A stretch of DNA of 64,000 nucleotides from Cristatella mucedo (GCA_009760855.2 WPIO01000099.1:1174001-1238000), one strand, 5' to 3'. Positions 42,628-54,439 are shown, counted from the first letter of the stretch. The notes: generated by a model from the letters alone, not told the origin. Numbers and translations are program-made.

Positions 42628-42823
42628 CTGTAAGAGTTTATTTAGCTTAATTAAAACCAGCTCTGAATAGCAAACAAATCCCAAGGCATATGCACTTCAA
42701 GAACACAAGTTTTGTTTAAGCTTGGTGACTAGGACATTATCATACGGTCATATATGGTATGGCGAGCGGTCGAGTTTTATAAATGCTGCGAATGTTCTAG
42801 TGTGTCCATCATAATCATGTTAC

Positions 42824-42899
42824 CTCAAAGGGTGCATATAACCCGATGTTGCTATTTCTTATAAGTCTGGGCTTATGTCGTCCAACAACGAGCAGCAGT
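42824..42899 (-). CDS. Candidate internal exon G-alpha
   Basis: Minus strand between the acceptor CATAACTACAG and donor TTTGAG/GTAACA. Open in the phase that joins C-alpha (LLLVVGRHKPRLIRNSNIGL then YAPFE). Positionally and by flanking sequence paralogous to 47492-47562, but the length (76 versus 71 bp) is not a multiple-of-three difference, which weakens the case. Confidence 0.25.
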
Positions 42900-43479
42900 C
42901 TGTAGTTATGTGACAAAATTAAATAAATGAACTCTAAACGGTGTGTATGCATATTTTTAACATGTAGCCATGCTTCGAATCAGGGCCACAGCGATATTTA
43001 CAGAGATTATAAAAGTTTGAACGTTTATAAGCCATAAAATAATATTCACTGCATGCATATAAAGCTGAGCCTTTAGTAATGTTGAGATAAAAATTTAATC
43101 TATATTAAAAATGTGCACACAGACAGCTACATCTAAAATCTAGGCACTATGTGTACTGAAAAGCTGGCAAGTCTAGCGAGCACTGTTTGTAAGAACAGAT
43201 TATTGCATATTTCCTGCTAACAAAAACAAGGAAAAAAGTTGTTTTTGGAAAAATAAGATGCCATGAAGAGTCGATGGAAATTCAATGTCATTTTAAAAAT
43301 TGTATAATCCACCTGCAGTGCAGTTCTAGCTTCTTGGTTTGGACACTAAAAACATCGTCATTAAAGTATTGCAGCTTGGATAAAGCCATAGATAAACAAA
43401 CATGGTCAAGGTAGAATGTGATATGTTTGGATATCTGGAAATTATTGCAGATAAGCAAGCTGGCGAATAGGTTGGCAAT
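42900..43479. other. Spacer paralogous to 47563-47850
   Basis: Shares blocks such as AAGCCATAAAATAATA / AAGCCATGAAATAAGT and CTACATCTAAAATCTAGGCA / CTAAGTCTTAATCTAGGCAC with the 47.5 kb region, supporting a segmental duplication. No other feature. Confidence 0.4.
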
Positions 43480-44810
43480 TCAATTTTGTTAGTTGCTGCA
43501 GTATATTTCGATGGTTTGAACGACAAATACAACTGAGTATCGTCAGCATAAAAGCGATATCGTATTCCATGGGCCCGAATCACATTTCCCAGAGGTTGTG
43601 TATGAATGGAGAACAGCAAGGGACCGAGTACAGACACTTTACGGACTCTACAGGTGACCTGTCTCGCGTGTGAGACCTTACTTCCATTCGACACGGATTG
43701 AAACGATTGGACAAGTACGATTTAGGCCACGCCCGTGCTTCGTCCGCCAGACAGATCGTTGTTTTCAATCGTTTAAGCAGAACATCGTGATCAATGGTGT
43801 CGAAGGCAGCAGACAGATCGAGCAGAGCTAGGGCAGTGCCATTCCCGTCGTCGTATACCCGTAGAATTTCATTGTTAACATGGAGGAGAGCAGTTTCAGT
43901 GTAGTGCACCTCTTGAACCCTGATGGAAATGTTTCTGACATGCCTTTCTTTGCAATAATTTTGACCGGCTGCCTAGCGACAATTTTTTCAAGAATCTTCG
44001 AGAAAAAAAAGAAGAAGAGAAACAAGGCGATAGTTTGGGAAGACCACTTTGTCTAACCCAGGCATTTAAGTATGAGTCCAACGATTGCCAATTTGAAGGA
44101 CTTGGGGCCGAACCATTTTCCCGAAGAAGCATTACAAATCTTGGTTATGGCATTGCTAAGTTGGTCTGCTAGTGAAGACCACAGAGATGAAGGTATAGGG
44201 TCTTCAGGAGACGAGCTCATTTTGCTTGCCCTTATTAAGGTAGCCACATTGCATGCAGAAACCTTGGAGGACCATGGAAGGAAGGTCACAGGTTGTGGAC
44301 CAGCGATTGCTTTAGTCGGAGGGGGCTTAATAGAGGCACGAATGTACACAATTATTTCAGTAAAGAAGGCTGACAACTTTTCAGCTGAGTCCTTAATATC
44401 TGGGGAGTCAGACATCTCAGTATTGGCAAGTAAATGGTTGACTCTCTTATAAATCTGTCTCGGGGTCGACTGGCAGGAATTCAGCTTTCGGATGAAAAAA
44501 GAAGCCATGACCTTTCTAAGCTTTCGGGTGTAAACTCGAAGGAAGTCTGTGAGATTGACTAGATCTGCATCAGATCCCGATTCCTTGAAACGAAGTTCTG
44601 AAGACTGAGCATAACCCTGTGCATCTTTAGGAGTTTTTTGTAAATTAAAAGGCATTTCCACGACTTTGAAAACGGATAGAATAAACGGTAGCATGCTTGT
44701 CAAGAGCACTCCTTAGTGTCATGTTCATTGCTTCAGTGAGGGTATCGAGGCCGCCGGTCGAGTGTGGATGCAGATCAACAAGGCCTGCATCACAAACAAA
44801 TTTCAAAAAC
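43480..44810 (-). mobile_element. LINE B, 5' part (linker, RT fingers and palm)
   Basis: Minus-strand frames: 44709-44053 (linker, with VNHLLANTEMSDSPDIKDSA and ITKICNASSGKWFGPKSF), 44025-43828, 43909-43580 (ALLDLSAAFDTIDHDVLLKR), 43694-43326 (CRVRKVSVLGP, then YADDTQLYLSFKPS). Further upstream GLVDLHPHSTGGLDTLTEAM marks the end of the endonuclease domain. Four or more frameshifts. It is cut just after YADD. Confidence 0.88.
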
Positions 44811-44819
44811 TTGTCTATG

Positions 44820-45015
44820 TGACTTTGTACACAACTAAGAACGCTTTACCATAGCTGCACATATACTAAAAAAGCTTTAAAGTGACTGTATTTAAAATGT
44901 ATCAATCTTCTTGCAGTGAAACCGCTTTTGTCAATAGCAATCGCCATTTATTACAGTTTTAGGCCGCAGGCGAATGGGAAAGGCATTCATTATTTAACAA
45001 AATCGTACGGTACAC
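44820..45015 (-). repeat. Block M-alpha, paralogous to 50480-50690
   Basis: Both copies share, on the minus strand, ATGG(C/T)GATT(G/A)CT near the start, GAAGATTGA(T/G)ACAT, and AAAGCTTT followed by a TAT(G/A)...GCTA(C/T)GG region. The reading MAIAIDKSGFTARRLIHFKY aligns loosely with MVITDGKLFSATGRLRHRTY. Possibly an exon. Adjacent to LINE B by insertion, not part of it as far as can be seen. Confidence 0.4.
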
Positions 45016-45264
45016 GTTTGCTTGTAATACCATTGCAATAAATAATACTATTATTTTAGCCAAATATATATTTGCATGCTGACTCGGTGCATGTCACCTC
45101 TAACCGAATTACACTTGCTGACATTAAAAATGCATATGTAAAATGGCTAGTACGATAGGAATTTCTCTGATAGACTTACCAAAATTCATAGTTATTACCA
45201 TATTTACGTTTGTGTTTAGAAAACTCTCTTTATGGTGTCTTAAATTTTATCGGACAACCATACA

Positions 45265-45540
45265 TATAAATAATAATAATAATGCACTTGATAAAGCGCC
45301 CTCAGAGAACTCGATCTCTCTGTAGGCGCTTTCCATTTGCTGCAAAGGAAAATGCAATTGAATGGTGAGTAATATCATGCTTGATAAACAAACAAAATGA
45401 ATAACATCGTTAGGGGTGACATGCACAGGGTCAGCATGCAAATGTGTTTAATGGCAGCATGCACAGTGTCAGCACGCATAAGCACGTCAAGGACTAATCA
45501 CAGGGACCCACTAAATGCTGTCCTAAATAGGTGTGTCCCT
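45265..45540 (-). mobile_element. LINE A, 3' end
   Basis: (AAT)n GCACTTGATAAAGCGCCC, complete 3'UTR, ends just inside ORF2. Head to head with the next copy. Confidence 0.88.
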
Positions 45541-45594
45541 CACATCTTCAGTATGTCGGGATGTATCGTGCACGGACCATTTATCCACGGAAGT

Positions 45595-46495
45595 TTGATG
45601 CTCAAAATTGGCTCCGCCAGCATATCTCCCGTTGAATCAGCTCGTAAACTTGGTGTCATGTTCCAAAGTGACCTCTAGTTAGACGACTACATCAGCTCCA
45701 CAGTCAAGTCTGCCTCTTTCAGCTACATAACGTTGGTAAAATTTCGGCTCGTTTAGATAAGGATACCACGTCCAAGTTGATCAGCGTCTTTGTGACATCC
45801 CATCTTGCATACTGTAACTCACTGCTTGCTGGCCAGCCGGCACGTGCAATCAGGCGATGACACCTGGTGCTCCACAGCAAGGCTTGTCTGTCGTGACCAT
45901 CACAGTTGCAACATCACACCACATCTCTCCGATCTACACTGGCTCCCAGAGTAGCAACGGATCGACTTCAAGGTTTTGTCGCTCACTTTAAGGTTACTTC
46001 ATTCTTTGGCTCCAGCCTATCTCTCAGATCTACTCCCCCACCGGGCCAAGCATCGTAAAACCTGCTTTTCGAAATCCAACAGTTCACCAATACCTCATAC
46101 AAACCTCAAATCCTTTGGAGACCGTGCATTTCGTTCATATGCTTTTCAAAGCCTGAAACTCCCTCCCGACTTGCGTCAGAACCACCCCTGACTTGACCAC
46201 ATTTAATAAAAACTTAAAAACATCTATTTAGGACAGCATTTAGTGGGTCCCTGTGATTCGTCCTTCATATGCTTATGTGTGCTGTCACCGTGCATTCTGC
46301 CACTAACCACATTCGCATGCTGACTCTGTTCATTTCGCCCCTAACCATGTTATTCATGATATTTATCAAGCATGATATTACTCGCTATTCCACCGTGTTT
46401 CCCTTTGCAGTAAATGTAATGCACCTAGAAAGAGATTGAGTTCTCTGAGGGCGCGTTATCAAGTGCATTAATAGTATTATTATTATTATTAAAAT
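45595..46495 (+). mobile_element. LINE A, ORF2 C-terminus to tail
   Basis: From CTCAAAATTGGCTCCGCCAG through LRLLHSLAPAYLSDLLPHRA (45976-46191) to the 3'UTR and (ATT)n at about 46467-46490. Frameshifted. Confidence 0.85.
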
Positions 46496-47175
46496 CTAAC
46501 CGAAATAATATTTAAACCTAAACTAAAGTTTCGATGGAATGCACACGGAAATTGTTGCAAGAATTTCTTTTAGTGTTAATTTTCGGTTCAGGGTTTAGTT
46601 ATGAGAGTTTAGGGCTTAGGCTGCCTTTATAGTACAAACAGAAAGTGTACACCAAGAGTAAGGGCAGTCAATGGACAGTCGTTAATGGACAACACGTCCT
46701 CTGGATGAATGTTCTGGGACGAATAGTGCTAACATAAATTGTCCGTGGATGAATCGTCCTACAAGATTTGTTAGGCTACCTGGCTAACTTTGGTTTTTTA
46801 GATTGGCCGGGACATTGCCTTGGATTTGAATTGTATTACAATAGCTGCTATGGTGTTTAGTGACAGGTTAACAACCCTTTAAAAGAGAATTTTGTGACAA
46901 GTGAAGTATAGGAGAAAGACTAGGGAGTACCTAAGGAATAGTATTACTTTTTTTGCCTACGAAAACTAATTCAGCAATCATTTTAATCGAGGCTGTATTA
47001 CTGTAAGAGGTCCTGTAAATATCCACGTGAAACAAGTACAATTATTTGGTAACATCTAATGAATTATTTAAAATCCATGTTATTTGAAACGAAAACGAAT
47101 TCAGGAAGGTTTTACAGACACTGATTAGGCACAAACGACAATAACTGTTCTTACGTACAACTCTAATATAAAATA
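46496..47175. other. Unassigned spacer
   Basis: Low-complexity AT-rich sequence with short repeats of the kind ATGGACAGTCGTTAATGGAC near 46673. No element identified. Confidence 0.4.
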
Positions 47176-47313
47176 TTAAACATAAAAACCACAGTAATAA
47201 TAAAAATATATTAGATTGCCCTGCAGTATACCAATTTTGAAGCTTTCGTGGATCTGTTCGTAAGTTCGCTCATAGTTCTCGTCCCTAATTAGTTTTTGGT
47301 AGTTCTCCGGCTC
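47176..47313 (-). CDS. Candidate terminal exon C-beta
   Basis: Minus strand after the acceptor AATGTTGCAG: 45 codons beginning EPENYQKLIRDENYERTYEQ then IHESFKIGILQ and ending in a stop. Two tyrosine motifs, YQKL and YEQI, lie nine residues apart, matching the ITAM spacing Y-x-x-L/I-x(6-12)-Y-x-x-L/I. The frame is also open upstream of the acceptor, so an unspliced reading of 92 codons exists. Aligns with C-gamma (EQKGDTFLTLIEGNNLEQTE then EDICERMEIGI). Function unknown. Confidence 0.4.
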   Translation of the reverse strand, partial: EPENYQKLIRDENYERTYEQIHESFKIGILQGNLIYFYYYCGFYV

Positions 47314-47491
47314 CTGCAACATTGAATGATGCTTAACTAGCTTCGAATATGGCAAATAAAGCGAGCGGTAAAAACACTCAAGGTAGAGAAGATAGTGTTT
47401 AGCTTGGCGAGTAAAAATATGTCTAAATTTCAATAATGACTTGCTTTTATCCAAGGAGGGTTTTCCAACGTAGTTTTAATAATAATGTTAC

Positions 47492-47562
47492 CACCAGTCG
47501 GAATAGAACTAGAGGTTTTCCCCCTGATTTCCCGAGTTTAGTTGGCCCTAGCGTGAGTACGT
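47492..47562 (-). CDS. Candidate internal exon G-beta
   Basis: Between the acceptor TTTCTGATTAG and a donor at GTGGTAACA. 71 bp, entering with two bases of a split codon and leaving in phase 0, which fits C-beta. Reads VLTLGPTKLGKSGGKPLVLF then RLV. Confidence 0.25.
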
Positions 47563-48466
47563 CTAATCAGAAATTATGCAGCAAAATGAAATAGAATATC
47601 AAAGGAGTGTACCCACATCCTCAGGAATGAAAATTTATATTGCTAGAGCCACACAAATATTCAGAAAGATCCCTTACAATTTTAAGTTACAAGCCATGAA
47701 ATAAGTTTTGCAGACTTAGAGGGATCAGTACAGAGTAATTTAAGAGATAGCAAGTTACGATTTACTTCAACGGTGCCAGCTGGGCTGACAGCTAAGTCTT
47801 AATCTAGGCACTTTAAGGGCGCGGTGAAAATTCTTATCCTATTTATAACTGGAATTTGTTACATATTATAGCAGACTTCCGCTTCATTTGACTGCGATAG
47901 AAAATTGTAAGTGAAAATAGAAAGCTTTACAGATTCGTTTGTCATTTAGCATTACGTTAACATCCTAAAATTGAGCCGAATTACAGTTCAGGCTTTTGTT
48001 ATACACTAAAGGCATAGTTATTATGGTATCACAGCTTGGTTACATTTAAAGATTGACGAACTGAGTAATTGTGGAATGCGAAAAGATTGGAGTACCTGAG
48101 GAGTGTTTAATTTGGGTAATTTTGACTCACAAATAACTTCTCAAATAAGTGAGTCAAAGAGGTGACTCCCAAAAATCTGAGGAAACTGGACTACGGAATA
48201 TTAAGTTATGATTGTGAGCTTTCGTCGGCAATTACGAACACATTATGGCCTTAATATGCTGTTCAGCATGATCATAGTATTCAGTATGTACTAGAGCCAA
48301 TACTAACTCATAAAGTCAATGTAAAAGAAATGCATGATTAGACGGCATAAGAGCAAAACAATCTTCTCAAGACAATATATAAATATGTGTCTTGTGTATA
48401 GCGAAAAAATTTAATGCATCAAAGATATTTATAGAAATGAAATTTAGTAGATTTAAAATATATATA
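47563..48466. other. Spacer; includes an inverted AP-1 pair
   Basis: Paralogous to 42900-43220 in its first part. Otherwise nothing but the inverted repeat listed separately. Confidence 0.4.
48121..48158. promoter_or_regulatory. Perfect 10-bp inverted repeat containing two AP-1-type sites
   Basis: TTTGACTCAC (48121-48130) and GTGAGTCAAA (48149-48158) are exact reverse complements around an 18-bp spacer. Each holds TGACTCA, the canonical bZIP AP-1 site. Could also be a chance hairpin. Confidence 0.35.
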
Positions 48467-48620
48467 TATATATATATAATACAATTCATTTACATAGCGC
48501 CCCAAGAGAACTTAATCTCTATTCAGGCACTTCACCTATGCCTCGCGGCTCGAGCCCACGACCTCAGTCAGACCTTGGTCGGGGCGAGCACCTTAACCAC
48601 TAGACCAAACCAGCTCGGCA
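48455..48620 (-). mobile_element. SINE1 next to a (TA)n run
   Basis: (TA)n at 48459-48477, then AATTCATTTACATAGCGCCC, CGGCTCGAGCCCACGACCTC, GGTCGGGGCGAGCACCTTAA, CCACTAGACCAAACCAGCTC. Confidence 0.88.
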
Positions 48621-48784
48621 AAAAAATAAAATGCAAAAAATAAAATGCACTGGTAGGATCAATGGCTGATTTTAAAAAGTTATTTAAACCCTACTATTCA
48701 AGAAATTGACCAGGCTACATGCATTTCCAGCTAAGCTAGTTTAAGTGCGAAGGAAACCCGTGCAGATATGCAAAATTACATTAC

Positions 48785-48840
48785 CTCAAGTTTCCCTGGA
48801 CAGATATTACCAGCTCCTGGGTGGCTGTTTACTGAAGGAT
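48785..48840 (-). CDS. Candidate short exon F-beta (56 bp)
   Basis: Minus strand, acceptor GGATTTGCAG and donor CTTGAG/GTAATG. Reads PSVNSHPGAGNICPGKLE after two bases of a split codon. F-gamma (60453-60505) has the same acceptor TTTTGCAG, the same donor context TTTGAG/GTAACA and a length shorter by exactly three bases. It leaves in phase 0, compatible with exon C. Confidence 0.4.
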
Positions 48841-49189
48841 CTGCAAATCCGTTAAGATGAATTAGCTGCTCAAGAAAGTCGCGAATAAAGTAGAGATTAA
48901 TAATCATAACCGATATATATCTAATGTGCATTCAAACGCCAATCAAATGACTCCTTCCTATTTACATTGAAGCTCCAGACTCTAACACTGAGATAGCCCT
49001 TGCACCGTTAGAGTGCCATGTCAGTGTTACCAAGATAAGTGGAGCTCAAGAATGCGTGGTCATCAATAGTATAACAACATTGTCTGAATAATTAAAAAAC
49101 AAATATATGGACTCTGTTTACATCTGAATTTATGACCAGGTCTCTTTATTTCAGGAGTGATGCGGTATTAATAGCGTAATAATTTGTTT
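48841..49189. other. Unassigned spacer
   Basis: No element recognised. Confidence 0.35.
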
Positions 49190-49410
49190 TAACTTTACTA
49201 ACTAGATTTGAGTTTTGGATCCAAGAATCTTTTGGGTGCACCAACACTCGTTTTTGGTGCATTTTCTACGAGCAGTAGGGAAACTCGGCAGAAGTCACTT
49301 GAGCTCTCTCGTTCTAGCGTTGCTTCCTTAAGGAGCGGCCTAACAAAATACTCTATTTCGGTGCTGAAAATCGCACGAGAAACGAAGGACATATGTATTA
49401 TTTAGTTATT
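49190..49410 (-). mobile_element. LINE relic, linker region
   Basis: GGGAAACTCGGCAGAAGTCA, TCGTTCTAGCGTTGCTTCCT and AAGGAGCGGCCTAACAAAAT match the linker of the copies at 13500 and 36600. Heavily decayed. Confidence 0.5.
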
Positions 49411-49437
49411 AGACTAAGCATTTAACATGAAACTGCT

Positions 49438-49965
<528 letters not shown>

Positions 49966-50117
49966 ACGTCTCTTTTTGTATAGATACAGAATAGCCTTAC
50001 GGCTACCACCACCACTTGCAGAGGCAATAATGGGTCGCCAATCAAAGGGTTCTAACCCACGACCTCGATCCCGAGGTCGTAAAAAGCAACCAACTTACCT
50101 AGAGAGCCATCCGTGGC
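49966..50117 (-). mobile_element. SINE2
   Basis: CTCTTTTTGTATAGATACAG, AGCCTTACGGCTACCACCAC, GGGTTCTAACCCACG (B box with one change), palindrome ACGACCTCGATCCCGAGGTCGT written as two 9-bp arms at 50059-50080, and ACCTAGAGAGCCATCCGTGG (A-box side). Confidence 0.85.
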
Positions 50118-50179
50118 AGTGCACAGCCAACGTTTTGCTGGTCAGGTAAGAGGTGCTCCAGAATACTTTGTTGTTAATA

Positions 50180-50460
50180 GCATAAAAATTGTCAATGAAG
50201 TAATAATCTTTAAGATTTTTAATAACCAGATTTGAGTTTCGGATCCTAACATTTCTTGGGTTTACCACCACTAGAAAATGTTTCCGATAAAAGCAATAGG
50301 CAAGCGTTGCAGAAGCTGCTCTAGTTCTCCTCGTATAGTGTTTATTCTTTGCAGTGGCCTTACAAACGCAAGTATTCAGATGCCGTGAATCCCATATGAA
50401 ACAGAGGGCATCTTTTATGTGAGAGTAATTTGTGTGATCGTATGAAAGAAACTGCAAGTA
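50180..50460 (-). mobile_element. LINE relic, linker region
   Basis: Aligns with 49190-49410 (AGATTTGAGTTTCGGATCCT; GCAGTGGCCTTACAAACGCA), both derived from the LINE linker. The 128-codon minus-strand ORF here is taken as chance. Confidence 0.45.
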
Positions 50461-50479
50461 TAAATATGAACTCTGCACC

Positions 50480-50690
50480 ACGACTGGAATAAAGACGGTT
50501 TGCCGTAGCTACATCTATATTAGGAAAGCTTTAAAAATAATTATACGTGCGATGTCTCAATCTTCCGGTAGCTGAAAAAAGTTTTCCGTCAGTAATCACC
50601 ATTTCCTATATGTTTAAGGCACAAGTGATTGCAAAAAGGCACTCACTAATTAAAAAACCGGACAATACACTAATCTTTTAGTGATAGGTC
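50480..50690 (-). repeat. Block M-beta, paralogous to 44820-45015
   Basis: See M-alpha. Upstream of the block the minus strand shows TAG/GAAATGGTGATTACTGACG, which could be a splice acceptor followed by a start codon. A weaker third match lies at 61240-61330. Confidence 0.4.
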
Positions 50691-50737
50691 TCTGATGGCA
50701 CTTTATCGAGTGTGTAATCATTATTATTCTTCTAAAG

Positions 50738-51090
50738 TTACCAATATATTTATGACATTCCATCTCGACTCATTGAACTCACTTCTTTCTGCTTCGCCGA
50801 CCTGCGAAATCAGGCGGTTAGTGGTATGACAAAATTCAGCAGCTAGACTTACTTGTCGCAAGTTGAACAGTCTCCAAGTCGCACAACACCTCGCTAACCT
50901 GGACTTCTTCACAGTCAAGCAGCATATCGAATTCGAGCTTCTGTCAATTAATTAGGTTTATTCGATCTGTCGCTTCAGCCTACCCATCGCATCTACTCCT
51001 CATCAAACTGTTCATCTTACTATCGGCTCTACCTATCATAATCGCTTAGCTACACCTCGAACGAACCTCAAATTCTTTTGAGACCTTTCA
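50738..51090 (+). mobile_element. LINE A, ancient ORF2 relic
   Basis: TTTATGACATTCCATCTCGA onward follows the LINE A C-terminal order with many changes. Confidence 0.6.
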
Positions 51091-51094
51091 AATG

Positions 51095-51680
51095 ATAATA
51101 ATAATACGTTTGATAATTCCCCTCAGCGATCTTAATCGCTTGCTAGACATTTTAAATGCAATGCGAAGGAAGTTGGATCGAAGGTTTAGTGATAGTACGC
51201 TACATAAACGACAGGAATAACACGTTAGAGCTGACATGAGCAGGATCAGCATGCATGCATGATTAGTGGCAGTATACACAGTGTCAGCACCCAGGAGCAT
51301 ATAAAAGATGAATCACAGGGACCCACTAAATAGTATCCTAAATTGATGCATTTTTAGTTCCTGCTTAGACGTGGTCGTCACGTGATAACGTGAAGCGACC
51401 CGGAGTGAGTTCCTGGGCTTGGCAGCATACGAACAAAAGGCATTGTCTCCGAATGATCTGAGACTCATACGAGGTATGACTAAACGGACATATTAAGAAA
51501 AGCAGGTTTAACGATGCTTAGTCTGGTGGGGGATTATACCTGATAGGTAGGCTGGACCCCAAGAATGAAATAACCTGAAAGTGAGAGACTAAACCTAGAA
51601 GTCGATCCCTAGCATAACCGGCAGCCAGCGAAGGTCGGCCAGATGTAGTGTGGTGTGGCAGCTGCGAAGCCAGCGAAGAC
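51095..51680 (-). mobile_element. LINE A, old 3' end
   Basis: AATAATAATACGTTTGATAA tail, diverged 3'UTR and ORF2 C-terminus to about 51680. Confidence 0.75.
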
Positions 51681-51689
51681 TATTACTCT

Positions 51690-51915
51690 TATCCTTAATG
51701 TGATTAGTCATGCATACACTGTTGTCTACTGTCACTAAGCCCACTTGCATGCTGACCCTGAGCACGTCACCTATAACCATGTTATTCTGGTTGCTTATCA
51801 ATTATAATTTCACTCACTTTTTGATCATGCTTCTTTCGCAGCAATTGTAAAGGGCATAGAAAAAAGATTGAGTTCTTAGAGGGTGCTTTATCAAATGTAT
51901 TATTCGTATTACTAG
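51690..51915 (+). mobile_element. LINE A, 3'UTR and tail
   Basis: CTTGCATGCTGACCCTGAGC, CCTATAACCATGTTATTCTG, GTAAAGGGCATAGAAAAAAG and a decayed (ATT)n. Confidence 0.8.
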
Positions 51916-52510
51916 TATTCTACATGCCTAGCTGCAGAGTTTTGTATCAGCTGCATGTGCCTGATGGCACCATCAGGTATGCAGTCAATCAGTGAGTTAG
52001 AGAAGTCAAGACTGGATGTCACAAATGTATGGACCTATTTAGATGTGAAATCCCTGTCTAAACATGCCAAAATATTAAAAGTTTGGTGGTTGAAAGTAGG
52101 CTGACATGACTGAGATGCAGATGTAGTCGTCTAATGAAAGATCAGTTTGGAACACGGCACCTGGATTTTGCGCAGAATCAACGGAAGATATACCGGCAAA
52201 GCCAGTCCCGAGTGTCAGCTTTTCCAATTTCTAAATCACACTCGGTTTGCCCATATCTGGTAAGTTAGTTGTACGATCGTTCTAATTAAGAAATTTTGCT
52301 TGCACCCATGTGCGGATGTTGTTAATATCTGCTGAAGATTGTAAAGAGAATTTGAAGTACAGGTTCAGGCTGAGAAGTATCAAAGCTAAGGTATCAACTG
52401 CTGCATCTGCGTGGAAGTGAAAGCCTAGATTTTTCTTGTAAATCACATCTTCAAGTGGGAGAGTATAAACTATGAAAAGGAACGGGGCCAAGCAGAGAGC
52501 CCCGAGGTAC
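51916..52510 (-). mobile_element. LINE A, old RT fragment
   Basis: The minus strand covers GLPACAIRR-equivalent sequence back to the YADD region, which reads FHFHADAAVDTLALI, so the catalytic motif is lost. Cut by the young copy at about 52511. Confidence 0.7.
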
Positions 52511-53335
52511 CGCATATCTTACAAATCAAATCTGTCAAATCTGCCTACTTTCAGCTACATAACATTGCTAAAATTCGGGCTTGTTTAGATAAGGATACCA
52601 CGTCCAAGTTGGTCCATGCATTCGTGACATCTCGTCTCGACTTCTGCAACTCGCTGCTTACTGGCCTACCAGCATGTGCGATCAGGCGATTGCAGCTGGT
52701 GCAAAACTCTGCAGCTAGGCTTGTCTGTCGTGAGCGTCGCAGTTGCCACATTACTCCACTTCTCGCCGACCTGCACTGGTTACCAGTCAAGCAACGGATT
52801 GACTTCAAGGTTTTGTCGCTCACTTTTAGGTCTCTTCATTCTATGGCTCCAGCCTATCTTTCAGATATACTACCCCATCAGGCAAAGCATCGTACCACTC
52901 GCTTTTCGGAATCCAACAGTCTAGAAATACCTCGTACAAACCTTAAATCCTTTGGAGACCGTGCATTTAGCTCGTATGCTCCCACAGCCTGGAACTCCCT
53001 CCCGACCTGCATCAGAACATCCCCTGACCTGACCACATTTAAAAGAAACTTAAAAACATACCTATTTAGGACAGCATTTAGTGGGTCCTTGTGATTCGTC
53101 CTCGATGTGCTTATGCGTGCTGACACTGTTCATGCTGCCACTAACCACATTTGCATGCTGACCCAGTGCATGTAACCCCTAACCATGTTATTCATTTTGT
53201 TTGTTTTTCAGGCATGATTTTACTTACTATTCTGTTGCGTATCACTTTGCAGCAAATGTAAAGCGCCTAGAAAGAGATTAAGTTCTCTGAGGGCGCTTTA
53301 TCAAGTGCAATATTATTATTATTATTATTATCTCA
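52511..53335 (+). mobile_element. LINE A, young 5'-truncated copy
   Basis: 161 open codons (52609-53094), [20 protein letters not shown] to FRTAFSGSL, then the full 3'UTR, hairpin and (ATT)7. Nearly identical to the opposite-strand copy at 14483-15196. Extends about 100 bp further 5' than that copy. Confidence 0.93.
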
Positions 53336-53500
53336 CAAGTTCCTCGGATAATCTGTGTTTATTCGCACCAGTACTCGGGAGTCTTCCAATTGGATAAAAC
53401 CGGAACATGTAGAAATCCAGTGCCAATGGTGCCCATGCGAGATGAAAGGCACTCAAGAAGGACTGGGTGATCGATAGCAACGAAAGCTCACTTTCGATAG
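53336..53500 (-). mobile_element. LINE A, RT relic
   Basis: GTTCCTCGGATAATCTGTGT and GATGAAAGGCACTCAAGAAG, matching the palm-to-motif B region. Short and decayed. Confidence 0.6.
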
Positions 53501-54439
53501 TATCAGATTCTTTATTGCAGTGGCACACATGCATGCTAACAGGCACTTCTGTCCGTTGCATAATTCTTCTGAAAACCAAAGTTTTCATAAAATTTGTATA
53601 CGGAAATAGATACAGCTAGGATCTGTTTATCGCCTATCGGTTCCTTGTTTGACCGTATTGTGTCAGAAATTACGCTCCAGGGACATCAAAACTCCTACTA
53701 CCTCGGGCTGCTGGGTTTCCCAAGCTGGTGGCTCGGTTAGATATTCCGGCGGCTAGTAACCTGCATGCTAGTTCTTTCGCAATAGCCTATTATCGCTTCA
53801 ATATCGTCCTCCAAATGCATTCCTAGATGTTATAGCCGTTGCTAAGATCTTTGAGTTGTGCGTTAACGAAATAAAAGCGCCCCTGAGCCACGGCTGAGCC
53901 CTCGGCCCCTAGCTGGAATGCCTCTCGTTTGGCGGAAGCTGAGAGCTATGAACCCGCGCGTTTAGTATTCTTAGCATTGTCTCAAACCGCTGAGATAGTT
54001 TTCTCTCAAGCTTCACTGTATATCTGTCCAACTTAGTGGTCATAAGGTAGGTTATAACTTCGGCGACCCAACGTATTGCTTGTCCTTGCAATCCGTGCTC
54101 AATATGCAATAATCCTCAAGTAATAACCGACATGATCTCTTAAAAATGTCTCGACCGGCTCGCTTAGACTTAAATTTGGCTGCAATCAGTAGAATTCCTG
54201 CCAATTAAAGACGCAACCCGGCTGGTTTCTCCTTCTTTCTTTCCAATCACTTAATTAATATAAACTGGAAGTGAAGCTGACACAATCACTCAATTGAACT
54301 TAGACTTTAAGCTACTTGCAATACCCTTGGATCAGTCTTTCGAATCTACAGCTGGGATTTCAGCCAAACAAAGCAACCGATGGTGGCAGCAGTCGATTGC
54401 CTACCAGGTACACGTCCTCCTTAATCTCAGACTTCTGTG
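53501..54439. other. Unassigned region
   Basis: No recognised domain. A minus-strand 66-codon ORF (54109-53909) is not supported by anything else. Confidence 0.35.

Noticed and set aside
45265-46495. Twin-priming inversion of a single LINE A
   Set aside because: Both head-to-head parts have their own 3'UTR and (ATT)n tail, so these are two insertions.
50095-50481. 128-codon minus-strand ORF
   Set aside because: Overlaps a SINE2 and a decayed LINE linker and matches neither in frame.
53909-54109. Possible gag-like ORF (LERKLSQRFETMLRILNARV)
   Set aside because: Only 66 codons, no zinc knuckle, no LTR or pol sequence nearby.
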